This document shows, piece after piece, positions 16,720-24,333 of a stretch of 64,000 bases of DNA. Source of the DNA: Shimia_B sp038527375 (GTDB taxonomy: Bacteria; Pseudomonadota; Alphaproteobacteria; Rhodobacterales; Rhodobacteraceae); contig JBCBFU010000006.1 of the NCBI GenBank assembly GCA_038527375.1, positions 20,976 to 84,975 on the forward strand, read 5' to 3'. Numbering within the stretch: the stretch's first letter is position 1; every line of letters begins with the position of its first letter. The notes below the pieces were generated by a model, which was given only the letters and a program-made list of their open reading frames with translations, was not told the origin of the DNA and ran no database searches. Position numbers and translations under genes: made by a program.

Positions 16720-17264
16720 GGCAACGGCTCCAACAGGGTGACGTGGGTGTCACCATAGCGCCGATTTGTCAGTTCGCCAAAACCGGGCGCGGATTGTGGG
16801 CGGCTTTCCTCCCAGACGATCATCGCATCGGGTGCAATCCACCCTTGGTCGCGCGCGTGTCTGAGGGCGGGTTGCCCCAAGGATTTTCCATAGGGCGGAT
16901 CGAGGAAGATCAGGTCCGCCGGGGCATCCGTTAGTGGCAGCCGGGCTGCATCGGTGCCCAGCAGCGTGGCCTGTGCGGCGCGGCCGGTGCGTTTGATATT
17001 GTCCCGGATCAGGCGCTGGGCAACGCGGCCACTGTCGACGAATGTGGCATGCGCTGCGCCGCGCGACAGCGCCTCGAGCCCCAATGCGCCGGTGCCGGCA
17101 AAGAGGTCGAGCACGATCAGACCGTCAAAGTCGATGCGGGAGGCGAGCATGGAAAAGAGGCTTTCGCGGACACGGTCCGACGTGGGGCGCAGATGCGCCC
17201 CCGGATCGCCCTTGCCCACGGAGGCAAGCGCCAGCCCCCGGTTTTCGCCTGCGATTATGCGCAT
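16716..17264 (-). CDS. rsmD: 16S rRNA (guanine(966)-N(2))-methyltransferase
   Basis: A 182-residue SAM-dependent methyltransferase acting on 16S rRNA in the small ribosomal subunit. It opens with MRIIAGENRG and the PTSDRVRESLFSML segment characteristic of RsmD, has the SAM-binding motif DLFAGTGALGLEALSRGA at residues 53-70 and the catalytic DPPY at 121-124. It ends by overlapping the 72-residue gene and starts 4 bases after the flavoprotein gene's stop, so these three may share a transcript. Confidence 0.94.
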   Translation of the reverse strand: MRIIAGENRGLALASVGKGDPGAHLRPTSDRVRESLFSMLASRIDFDGLIVLDLFAGTGALGLEALSRGAAHATFVDSGRVAQRLIRDNIKRTGRAAQATLLGTDAARLPLTDAPADLIFLDPPYGKSLGQPALRHARDQGWIAPDAMIVWEESRPQSAPGFGELTNRRYGDTHVTLLEPLP

Positions 17265-17268
17265 GATC

Positions 17269-18468
17269 TCACAGCAGGGATTTCAGATCGCTGGCGGGAT
17301 CCGCGACCAAGGCGGGGTCCGCGCTGCGGCCGGCCTCGATCAGGCGTTTGCCGATCATGTACCCACGCGGGTCGTTCATGGCGTCCACGGCCAGAAGGGT
17401 GTCGCCCGCATAGTACCAGTGGCTGCGGGCCGCGCCGCCGTCTCGGACGACGACCCGGTCATAGCCGGTGTTCAGCCCCGCGATCTGGAGTTTGATGTCG
17501 TATTGATCCGACCAGAACCACGGCTTGGCGACGTAATCCACGCCCGCGCCGAGCATGTTGCGGGCGACAACCTCGGCCTGGTCGATGGCGTTGGGGACGG
17601 ATTCCAGCCGGATGCGCGTGCCGCGATAGGGGAAGGAGGCGCAATCGCCAGCGGCCCAGATGCCCGGCGCGGAGGTACGGCCCTGAGCGTCTGTCGCAAT
17701 GCCGTTGTCGAGCGCAACCCCGGCCTCGGTGCCAAGCGCGGTCGCGGGTTCGATGCCCACGCCCACGATTGCGAAGTCGATGTCGAGCACGGTGCCATCC
17801 GATAGCTCTGCGCCGGTCACCGCCGTTTCGCCCACGAGGCGCGATAGGCCCACGCCTTCGCGGATATCGACGCCGTGGCCTGCGTGCAGGTCGCGGAAGT
17901 AATCGGAGGTCTCAGGGCTCGCCACGCGTTGCAGGATGCGGTCGGCCATTTCGACCAGAGTGACCTTGAGCCCGCGGGAGGCGGCCACAGCCGCAGCTTC
18001 CAGCCCGATATAGCCGCCGCCGATCACCAGGACATGGCCGCCTGCATCGAATTTGGGGGTCATGGCGTCAACATCAGCCAGGGTGCGGACCTCGAATACG
18101 CCATCCAAGGTCCCGCCGATGGCGGCAGGCAGGCGGCGGGGGACGGACCCGGTGGTAAAGGCCAACTGGTCGTAGGCCAGCACATCGTCCCCGACCGTGA
18201 CGGTCTGCGCGGCGCTGTCGATGGCGGTGACGGGCGCGCCCAGTTTCAGGGTGATGTTCTGGTCTGCATAGAAGCTTTCGGGCCGCAGGTAGAGGCGTTC
18301 CAGCTCCATCTCGCCCAGCAGGTATTTCTTGGAAAGCGGCGGGCGTTGATAGGGCGGTGCGGGTTCTTCGCCGATCAGGGTGACCGCGCCGTCAAACCCC
18401 TCACTCCGCAGTTTTGCGACCAGCGATGACCCGGCCTGCCCGGCCCCGATCACGACGATATGGGACAT
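17269..18468 (-). CDS. FAD-dependent ferredoxin reductase-like oxidoreductase
   Basis: A 399-residue flavoprotein with an N-terminal FAD Rossmann motif (VIGAGQAGSSLVAKL), an NAD(P)H-binding motif (VIGGGYIGLEAAAVA) and the FAD-contacting GIWAAGDCASFPY. The PPYQRPPLSKKYLLGE segment and the C-terminal FWSDQYDIKLQIAG match the putidaredoxin/rhodocoxin reductase group, which passes electrons from NAD(P)H to a ferredoxin. No ferredoxin or P450 is adjacent. A GGAGG site precedes the ATG. It is divergent from a peroxiredoxin gene. Confidence 0.92.
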   Translation of the reverse strand: MSHIVVIGAGQAGSSLVAKLRSEGFDGAVTLIGEEPAPPYQRPPLSKKYLLGEMELERLYLRPESFYADQNITLKLGAPVTAIDSAAQTVTVGDDVLAYDQLAFTTGSVPRRLPAAIGGTLDGVFEVRTLADVDAMTPKFDAGGHVLVIGGGYIGLEAAAVAASRGLKVTLVEMADRILQRVASPETSDYFRDLHAGHGVDIREGVGLSRLVGETAVTGAELSDGTVLDIDFAIVGVGIEPATALGTEAGVALDNGIATDAQGRTSAPGIWAAGDCASFPYRGTRIRLESVPNAIDQAEVVARNMLGAGVDYVAKPWFWSDQYDIKLQIAGLNTGYDRVVVRDGGAARSHWYYAGDTLLAVDAMNDPRGYMIGKRLIEAGRSADPALVADPASDLKSLL

Positions 18469-18547
18469 ATGCTGACCTCCTGCTGGCCCGTAACCTGCGG
18501 GACACTATAAACACTTGTGACAACGCGCAATCACGAGAGGACGCGCC

Positions 18548-19036
18548 ATGAGCATTTCAAAAGGCGACACGCTGCCCGAGGCAACCCTGATCAAAATGGG
18601 GGATGACGGCCCGGTAGAGGTCACGACCAAAGACCTGACGACCGGGCGCAAGGTCGTGATTTTCGGCGTGCCGGGGGCCTATACGCCGACCTGTTCCGTC
18701 TCGCACGTGCCGAGCTTTATGCGCACCAAATCGCAGTTCATGGACAAGGGCGTGGATGAGATTGTCTGTGTTTCCGTCAACGACCCCTTCGTGATGAAAG
18801 CTTGGGGCGAAAGCACGGGCGCGAGCGAGGAAGGTCTGACCATGCTGGCCGATCCCGCGTCCGAGCTGACCAAGGCGATGGGGCTGGATTTCGATGCGCC
18901 GCCTGTGGGTTTGCACGCGCGGTCCAAACGTTTCGCCATGATCGTCGACAACGGCACCGTGTCGGCCATCAATGTCGAAGCCTCCCCCGGCGAATGCGAG
19001 ATTTCCGCCGGAGAGGCGCTTCTTCAGGAGCTCTGA
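18548..19036 (+). CDS. Peroxiredoxin, Prx5 type
   Basis: A 162-residue thiol peroxidase of the Prx5/AhpE-like group. The peroxidatic cysteine is Cys49 in GVPGAYTPTCSVSHVPSF, and SRKR-like and ARSKRFAMIVDNG segments match glutaredoxin-dependent peroxiredoxins. It reduces hydrogen peroxide and alkyl peroxides in the cytoplasm. A GAGAGGACG site precedes the start, and a TATAAA at 18506 may belong to its promoter. It overlaps the 3' end of the convergent mechanosensitive channel gene by 13 bases. Confidence 0.94.
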   Translation: MSISKGDTLPEATLIKMGDDGPVEVTTKDLTTGRKVVIFGVPGAYTPTCSVSHVPSFMRTKSQFMDKGVDEIVCVSVNDPFVMKAWGESTGASEEGLTMLADPASELTKAMGLDFDAPPVGLHARSKRFAMIVDNGTVSAINVEASPGECEISAGEALLQEL

Positions 19037-19881
19037 GCCTGTTCCATGACTAGGGTGCGCGTCGGGAACGGAATGTCGACGCCACCCGCATCCAGCGCGT
19101 CCTTCACGGCGCGTTTCATGTCGGCCTGATAGTCAAAGTAGTCGAGCCGATCGACCCAGACCCGGACCAAGAAATCGACAGAGCTGTCGCCCAGATTGTT
19201 GACCTTGATGAACGGCTCGGGGTCGGATTTTGACCGGGGGTCGGACATGATGGTGTCGCGGATGATGCGTTCTGCATCCTTGAGGTTGGCACCATAGCCC
19301 ACGCCAAAGGTCCATTCGGCCCGGCGGGTCGGATAGATCGAATAGTTGGTGATGGTGTTCCCCCAGACCTCGGAATTGGGGACGATGATCTGCACGTTCC
19401 CGAGCGAGGCCAGTTCGGTGTAATTCAGCGTGATCGCTTTCACGGTGCCCATCTGGCCGTTCACTTCGACGAAGTCGCCCTGTTTGATCGGGCGGAAGAA
19501 GACGATCATCACGCCTGCGGCCACGTTGGACAGCGTGCCTTGTAGCGCCAGACCAATCGCCAGACCCGCCGCACCGATGACGGCCACGACCGAGGTCGTC
19601 TGTACGCCGAAGGTGTTGAGCACGAACAGAAACGCAAAGGCGATGATCGCGTAGCGCGCGATGTTGGCGAGGAAGTCGAAGAGCGTGTCATCGAGCGTCC
19701 TGTATGTGTGCCCGATCTTGCGCACGCGGCGACCAACCCAGCCCGCGATGGCAAAGCCCACCAGCAGGATCAGGATCGCGGCCAGAACGGAGCCCACGAT
19801 GGACGCCAGAAATTCCAGCGTCAGGAAATCGGACAGAGTCTGACCGTTGTAAATCTCGGTGTTCAAAAGGTCGGTGATCAC
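19024..19881 (-). CDS. MscS family mechanosensitive ion channel
   Basis: A 285-residue membrane protein with three predicted transmembrane helices; the pore-lining third is rich in Gly and Ala (VVAVIGAAGLAIGLALQGTLSNVAAG), then the beta domain (PIKQGDFVEVNGQMGTVKAI) and a C-terminal alpha/beta domain follow. It opens under membrane tension to release solutes during osmotic downshock. It overlaps the phhB gene upstream by 4 bases, so it is probably the last gene of the 22.6-19.0 kb minus-strand operon. Confidence 0.94.
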   Translation of the reverse strand: MITDLLNTEIYNGQTLSDFLTLEFLASIVGSVLAAILILLVGFAIAGWVGRRVRKIGHTYRTLDDTLFDFLANIARYAIIAFAFLFVLNTFGVQTTSVVAVIGAAGLAIGLALQGTLSNVAAGVMIVFFRPIKQGDFVEVNGQMGTVKAITLNYTELASLGNVQIIVPNSEVWGNTITNYSIYPTRRAEWTFGVGYGANLKDAERIIRDTIMSDPRSKSDPEPFIKVNNLGDSSVDFLVRVWVDRLDYFDYQADMKRAVKDALDAGGVDIPFPTRTLVMEQAQSS

Positions 19882-20156
19882 TTGGCCGCGTCCATCTTGT
19901 CGGCAAGCTGCACGTCCAGATCGCTGAGCCCATCCTTGTCATGGGTGGTCAGCGTCACCGTCACGGTCGCATAGACGTTCGACCATTCGGGATGGTGGTT
20001 CATCTTGTCCGCGATGATGGCGACCCGCGTCATCCACCCAAAGGCGGCGGCAAAGTCTGGGAATTTGTAGGTCTTGGTGATCGCATCGCGATCCGCATCG
20101 TGGCTCCAGCCTGCTTGGGCGAGCCGTTCGAGCGTTGCAACATCCAGGTTGCTCAT
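19878..20156 (-). CDS. phhB: Pterin-4-alpha-carbinolamine dehydratase
   Basis: A 92-residue enzyme that recycles the tetrahydrobiopterin cofactor of aromatic hydroxylases; related proteins also act as transcription-factor dimerisation partners. The signature MNHHPEWSNVYATVTVTLTTHD is present at residues 53-74. The ATG at 20156 gives the family length and overlaps the preceding gene by 4 bases. No phenylalanine hydroxylase is encoded in the window. Confidence 0.93.
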   Translation of the reverse strand: MSNLDVATLERLAQAGWSHDADRDAITKTYKFPDFAAAFGWMTRVAIIADKMNHHPEWSNVYATVTVTLTTHDKDGLSDLDVQLADKMDAAK

Positions 20157-21373
20157 TGCTGTTCCTCGATCTTCGTCTTTTTGAACGGGCCGTAGGCGGT
20201 CAGGATTTCGTTTTCCTCGTCGACGGCGGCACGCTCGGCTTCCAGGTATTCTGCGATGGCCGCGCTGAATCCCGGGTCGGCGACCCAGTGCAGCGAATGG
20301 CACGTCACAGGCAGATAACCCCGAGCAAGCTTGTGAGTTCCCTGAGCGCCCGCTTCGACGCGCTTTTGGCCCGTGCGGATGGCGTGATCGATGGCCTGAT
20401 AGTAGCAGAGTTCGAAATGCAGGCAGGGGTGATCCTCGCTACAGCCCCAGTAACGGCCAAAGAGCGTGTCGCGCCCGATCAGGTTCATCGCACCCGCCAC
20501 GTAGCGCCCGTCGCGTTTGGCCATGACGAGCAGGATGTCGTCGCGCAAGGTCGCCTGCGCGTGGTCGAAGAAGCTGCGCGTGAGGTAGGGCGTGCCCCAT
20601 TTGCGCGCGCCGGTGTCCTGATAGAATTCCCAGAATGCGTCCCAGTGGTGGGGTTCGATCGCGTCGCCGGTCAGGGCCTCGATCTCGCCGCCGAAATCCT
20701 GCGCGCGGGCGCGTTCCTTGCGGATGTTCTTGCGTTTGCGGGAGGAGAGCGTGTCGAGGAACGCGTCGAAATCGGCGAAACCGTCATTGACCCAGTGGAA
20801 TTGCTGCGAGGCGCGGGGCAACAGGCCCATGGCGGCGCCTGCCTCGGCCTCCTCCTCGGTACAAAAGGTGATGTGGAGCGATGACAGCTGGTTGTCCGAC
20901 GCGATCTGCACCGCGCCTTGGATCAGCGCCGCCTGCCCGATGGCCTGACAGCCCGGCGCGGTCAGCAGCCTGCGGCCCGTTGCGGGAGTGTGAGGCACGG
21001 CCATTTGCAGCTTGGGATAGTAGCGCCCGCCTGCGCGTTCAAAGGCGTGGGCCCAGTTGTGGTCGAAGATGTATTCGCCCTGACTGTGGGATTTTGCATA
21101 GAGCGGCGCGACGGCGATCGTGCGATCGCCGGTCTTGGCCTGCAGGTATTGCGGTTGCCATCCGGTGCCCGCACCCACCGAGTTCGACGCCTCGAGCGCC
21201 TTAAGGAAACGGTAGGTCGTGAACGGGTCGATGGCGCGGCCATCGGCCTGTTCAGGGGCCGCGCAGGCGTCCCAATCGGCCTGACCAATGCCGTCGATCG
21301 TGCCGTGAACATGGAGCTCGACGGGCGTGTCTGGGGTGTCTGGGTGCGTGTCGGCGGGGTCAGGCTGGGCCAT
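20153..21373 (-). CDS. FemAB/GNAT-like peptidogalycan biosynthesis family protein (COG3146)
   Basis: About 406 residues. The arrangement SPLYAKSHSQGEY-like, DHNWAHAFERAGGRYYPKLQ and SRKRKNIRKERARAQDFG segments, followed by LVMAKRDGRYVAGAMNLIGRD and HFELCYYQAIDHAI, is that of the COG3146 family, which is built on two GNAT-like folds. The biochemical role is not established; cell-envelope acylation has been suggested. Start choice is uncertain: ATG at 21373 lacks a good ribosome binding site and GTG at 21397 is an alternative. It lies between GDPD and phhB genes. Confidence 0.85.
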   Translation of the reverse strand: MAQPDPADTHPDTPDTPVELHVHGTIDGIGQADWDACAAPEQADGRAIDPFTTYRFLKALEASNSVGAGTGWQPQYLQAKTGDRTIAVAPLYAKSHSQGEYIFDHNWAHAFERAGGRYYPKLQMAVPHTPATGRRLLTAPGCQAIGQAALIQGAVQIASDNQLSSLHITFCTEEEAEAGAAMGLLPRASQQFHWVNDGFADFDAFLDTLSSRKRKNIRKERARAQDFGGEIEALTGDAIEPHHWDAFWEFYQDTGARKWGTPYLTRSFFDHAQATLRDDILLVMAKRDGRYVAGAMNLIGRDTLFGRYWGCSEDHPCLHFELCYYQAIDHAIRTGQKRVEAGAQGTHKLARGYLPVTCHSLHWVADPGFSAAIAEYLEAERAAVDEENEILTAYGPFKKTKIEEQQ

Positions 21374-21403
21374 GGACTGGATGTGGGGGGCTGGCACCCT
21401 CGG

Positions 21404-22174
21404 TCAAGGGGCGCAAGCCGTCAGACCGGGGTAAAACCCCTCGAACGTGATTTGGTCTGCGACCTGTCGTGCCGTGTCTGCCTGTGCCTGATCCCGGATG
21501 GTCCAGCAGAAGACGGGTTTGCCTGCGGATTTGGCCCGCGCGACGGCAGGGCTGTCGAGTTCGTCCCACTGATGGGACAGGAAATCGACCTGATCCAGAT
21601 GCGGGATTTCGGCGAGGTCGCGGCGCGTTGCGGCGGGGATGGTGGGCCAGTCTTCGGCCACGTAGTTGCACGAGGTGATCCCGATGGGCCGCCCCGTGGG
21701 GCGCAAGGCGAGCGCCGCATGGGGGTTGAACGACATCAGCGCCACCGGGCCGTCATAGCCGTCCAGCGCGGAGGCCACCGCGTCCTGCAAGCCGCCGATT
21801 TTGGTCCCGAGCGCGCCGTCCTGATCCTTGATCTCGATCAGGAGAGGCACTTGGCCTGCGACCATATCCAGAACCTCGGTCAGGGTCGGGGCCGCTGTGG
21901 GGCCGCCCAGTAGGGGGATCGTCGCCATGTCGGCAGCCCGCGTCGTCTGCACCGTGCCCTTGCGCCCGGTCAGGCGTTCCAGCCCGTAGTCGTGGAATAC
22001 GAATGGTGCGCCATCCTCCGTGGCCTGCACGTCGATTTCGATGCCCCAGCCGCCAGCGACAGCCGCAGCAATCGCCTCGCGGCTGTTTTCCGGGGCACCT
22101 GGGCCGTGGAGGGCGCGGTGGGCAAAGGGACGGGCGTAGAACCCGGGGTCAAGCCGCATATCGGGCCGCATCAC
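21404..22174 (-). CDS. Glycerophosphodiester phosphodiesterase family protein
   Basis: A 256-residue TIM-barrel enzyme that splits glycerophosphodiesters to glycerol-3-phosphate and an alcohol. Catalytic features are visible: AHRALHGPGAPENSREA near the N-terminus, IEIDVQATEDGAPFVFHDYGLERLTGRKG with the Glu/Asp metal ligands and His, and the later IEIKDQDG. No signal peptide, so it is a cytoplasmic UgpQ-type enzyme. It overlaps the ridA stop by 4 bases. Confidence 0.92.
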   Translation of the reverse strand: MMRPDMRLDPGFYARPFAHRALHGPGAPENSREAIAAAVAGGWGIEIDVQATEDGAPFVFHDYGLERLTGRKGTVQTTRAADMATIPLLGGPTAAPTLTEVLDMVAGQVPLLIEIKDQDGALGTKIGGLQDAVASALDGYDGPVALMSFNPHAALALRPTGRPIGITSCNYVAEDWPTIPAATRRDLAEIPHLDQVDFLSHQWDELDSPAVARAKSAGKPVFCWTIRDQAQADTARQVADQITFEGFYPGLTACAP

Positions 22175-22635
22175 TTGATCTGGAAGATGCCTTCGATTTC
22201 GACGGCCACGCCCAGCGGAAGCGCCGCCGCCGACACGGCGGAACGGCTGTGGCGGCCCGCATCGCCCAGTGCCTCGACCAAGAAGTCCGAGGCGCCGTTG
22301 ATGACTTTGGGCTGATCCTTGAATTCACCGGTAGAGTTCACGAAGCCCGTCAGCTTGATCACGCGGACCAGGCGATCGAGGTCGCCGCCGCAGGCCGCCT
22401 TGACCTGTGCCAAAAGCGAGATCGCGCAGGTTTTCGCGGCTAGGGCCCCGTCTTCGGTGGCCATGTCATCGCCCAGCTTGCCGGTGATCAGACCGTCGGG
22501 CCCGTTCGAAATCTGGCCTGACACATAGACGGTGTCGCCGACCTGAACGAAGGGCACGTAATTCGCCGCAGGCGCGGGCGCGTCGGGCAGGGTGACACCC
22601 AGTTCGGTCAGTCGCGTTTCAATTGTTCCGGCCAT
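22171..22635 (-). CDS. RidA family protein (YjgF type)
   Basis: A 154-residue member of the RidA/YER057c/UK114 superfamily, in the longer YjgF-like subgroup. Landmarks are NYVPFVQVGDTVYVSGQIS, the central CAISLLAQVKAACGGDLDRLVRVIKLTGFVNS and HSRSAVSAAALPLGVAVEIEGIFQ, which contains the conserved Arg. RidA deaminates reactive enamine/imine intermediates made by PLP enzymes. It is the first gene of the minus-strand run ending with the mechanosensitive channel. Confidence 0.92.
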   Translation of the reverse strand: MAGTIETRLTELGVTLPDAPAPAANYVPFVQVGDTVYVSGQISNGPDGLITGKLGDDMATEDGALAAKTCAISLLAQVKAACGGDLDRLVRVIKLTGFVNSTGEFKDQPKVINGASDFLVEALGDAGRHSRSAVSAAALPLGVAVEIEGIFQIK

Positions 22636-22735
22636 TGTGGCATCCTTTGTTTAAGTGTTGCCGCGACCATACCGGAGCATCCTGTGGGCGCAATCCATCT
22701 GGTCGCCTGAACCGGCTTGGGCTACGCACAGACAC

Positions 22736-22984
22736 ATGACTATCGCAGACATCATCGGCGTGCTCGGCACAGTCTTTATCGTGGCGGCCTATTTCGCGTC
22801 GCAGGTCGGCTACATGTCCTCGCAGGATTTGGCCTTTCCGGTCGTGAACCTGATCGGGGCCTGCCTGATCCTGTATTCGCTGATGTTCAGCTGGAACCTG
22901 CCATCCGTGCTGATGGAAGGGTTCTGGATCGTGATTTCGATCATCGGCATCGTGGGCCACTACCGACGCCGCCGCCAAGGTTAG
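22736..22984 (+). CDS. CBU_0592-like small membrane protein
   Basis: An 82-residue protein with three hydrophobic segments (IADIIGVLGTVFIVAAYFAS, DLAFPVVNLIGACLILYSL, FWIVISIIGIVGHYRRR). The size and pattern match the CBU_0592 family of uncharacterised inner membrane proteins. It stands alone on the plus strand between two minus-strand operons and overlaps the end of the HlyD gene by 4 bases. Function unknown. Confidence 0.75.
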   Translation: MTIADIIGVLGTVFIVAAYFASQVGYMSSQDLAFPVVNLIGACLILYSLMFSWNLPSVLMEGFWIVISIIGIVGHYRRRRQG

Positions 22985-24333
22985 CTTTCGCGGAAGGCCC
23001 GTGTGAAATAGGTCGACAGCGGTTCGACCAGATAGGTCAGCGGGCTGCGATCCTGCGTGCGGATGAAGCTTTCGACCGGCATGCCGGGGATCAGCGTGAC
23101 GCCCTCGGGCAGCTTTGAGATCTCTCCGTCTTCCAGCACAATTTCAGCGCGGTAGAAGGACAGGTTCGTCGACTCATCCTGGAACGCGTCTGCTGAAAGC
23201 TGAATCACGCGGCCGAAGAGTTCGGGGGTCGTGCGTTGGTCAAAGGCCGAGAAACGGACGCTGACCGTTTGATCCACAAAGACCTGATCGACATGGATCG
23301 GTTCGATCCGGGCGGCGATCACCAGCGGGCGATCCTGCGGCACGATAAACAGAACGGGCTCTGCCGGGCGCACGACGGACCGTTCGGCAAAGACGGTCAG
23401 GCCGTAAACCACGCCGCTGACGGGTGCTGTGATATCCAGCCGCGAGAGTTGTTCGATCAGGGACCGCCGACGCTCGGCCAGTTCGACCTCGCGGAACTGG
23501 ATGTCGCGCAAGCGCGTGATCGCCTCCTCGCGCCGGTTGGTGGATAGCGACAGGATCTGGATGTCGATCTCGGTGATACGGCCTTCGGCCTGCGCGCGGG
23601 CCGAGGTCAGTTCGCCCACGGTGCCCTCAAGATTGGCCTCTTCCCGGCGCAGGGCCAGCACGCGACCCAGCTGTGCAAGACCGCGATCCAAGAGGGCTTG
23701 CTGGCCTTCGAGTTCCTCTTCGATCAGTGCGAGTTGCGCGCGCAGGGCGTTGCGTTGGGCGTCGACCCCTGTGATCTGATCTGCGATCTGGCCGCGCCGT
23801 TTGCCCAGTTGTTCGACCTGATTGGCGATGGAGGCATCGCGGGCGGCGTGCAGGTTGCGTTGGCCTTCGACGGCCTCGGCCACGCGGGGATCGGTTTGGG
23901 CCGCAGCGATGAGTTCGGGGTCGAAATCCACCTCTGCCTTCCCGTCGCGTTCCGCGGTCAGACGCGCGCGGCGGGCCATGGTCTCGAACAACTGTCCTTC
24001 GATGATGGCGAGTTCCGATTGCAGCAGGGTGTCATCGAGGCGGATCAGCACGTCGCCGGTCTGAACGGTCGCGCCTTCGTCGACCTGGATGCTGGAGACA
24101 ACGCCGCCATCGGGGTGCTGGACCACCTGCCGGTTGCGGTCGACCTCGATCCGGCCACCGGCCACGATCGCGCCAGAGATATTCGCGCTGACGGCCCATG
24201 TGCCGAAGCCGCCCAGCAGGACGGCGAGGGTGATCATGCCGATGGTCAGCGGGGTTCGCGCGCTCCACCGGTTTGCGGTTTTGGGTGTTGGGGGCGGCGC
24301 CTTTGGGGGCTGGCCTTTGGGTTTCTGGCTCAT
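22981..24333 (-). CDS. HlyD family type I secretion periplasmic adaptor
   Basis: A 450-residue membrane-fusion protein. One transmembrane helix (TPLTIGMITLAVLLGGFG) is followed by a lipoyl-like hairpin (VQHPDGGVVSSIQVDEGATVQTGDVL), long coiled coils (residues about 120-290) and a beta domain with SPVSGVVYGL-type sequence (TAPVSGVVYG) ending in AFRES. It links the ABC transporter to an outer-membrane TolC. It overlaps the upstream ABC gene by 4 bases; no TolC or RTX substrate gene is nearby. Confidence 0.94.
   Translation of the reverse strand: MSQKPKGQPPKAPPPTPKTANRWSARTPLTIGMITLAVLLGGFGTWAVSANISGAIVAGGRIEVDRNRQVVQHPDGGVVSSIQVDEGATVQTGDVLIRLDDTLLQSELAIIEGQLFETMARRARLTAERDGKAEVDFDPELIAAAQTDPRVAEAVEGQRNLHAARDASIANQVEQLGKRRGQIADQITGVDAQRNALRAQLALIEEELEGQQALLDRGLAQLGRVLALRREEANLEGTVGELTSARAQAEGRITEIDIQILSLSTNRREEAITRLRDIQFREVELAERRRSLIEQLSRLDITAPVSGVVYGLTVFAERSVVRPAEPVLFIVPQDRPLVIAARIEPIHVDQVFVDQTVSVRFSAFDQRTTPELFGRVIQLSADAFQDESTNLSFYRAEIVLEDGEISKLPEGVTLIPGMPVESFIRTQDRSPLTYLVEPLSTYFTRAFRES

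Noticed and set aside
16214..16741. A 175-residue plus-strand frame over the gene-free region and rsmD end
   Set aside because: It runs antisense through the 72-residue gene and rsmD, lacks a ribosome binding site and has shadow-like Arg/Ala composition.
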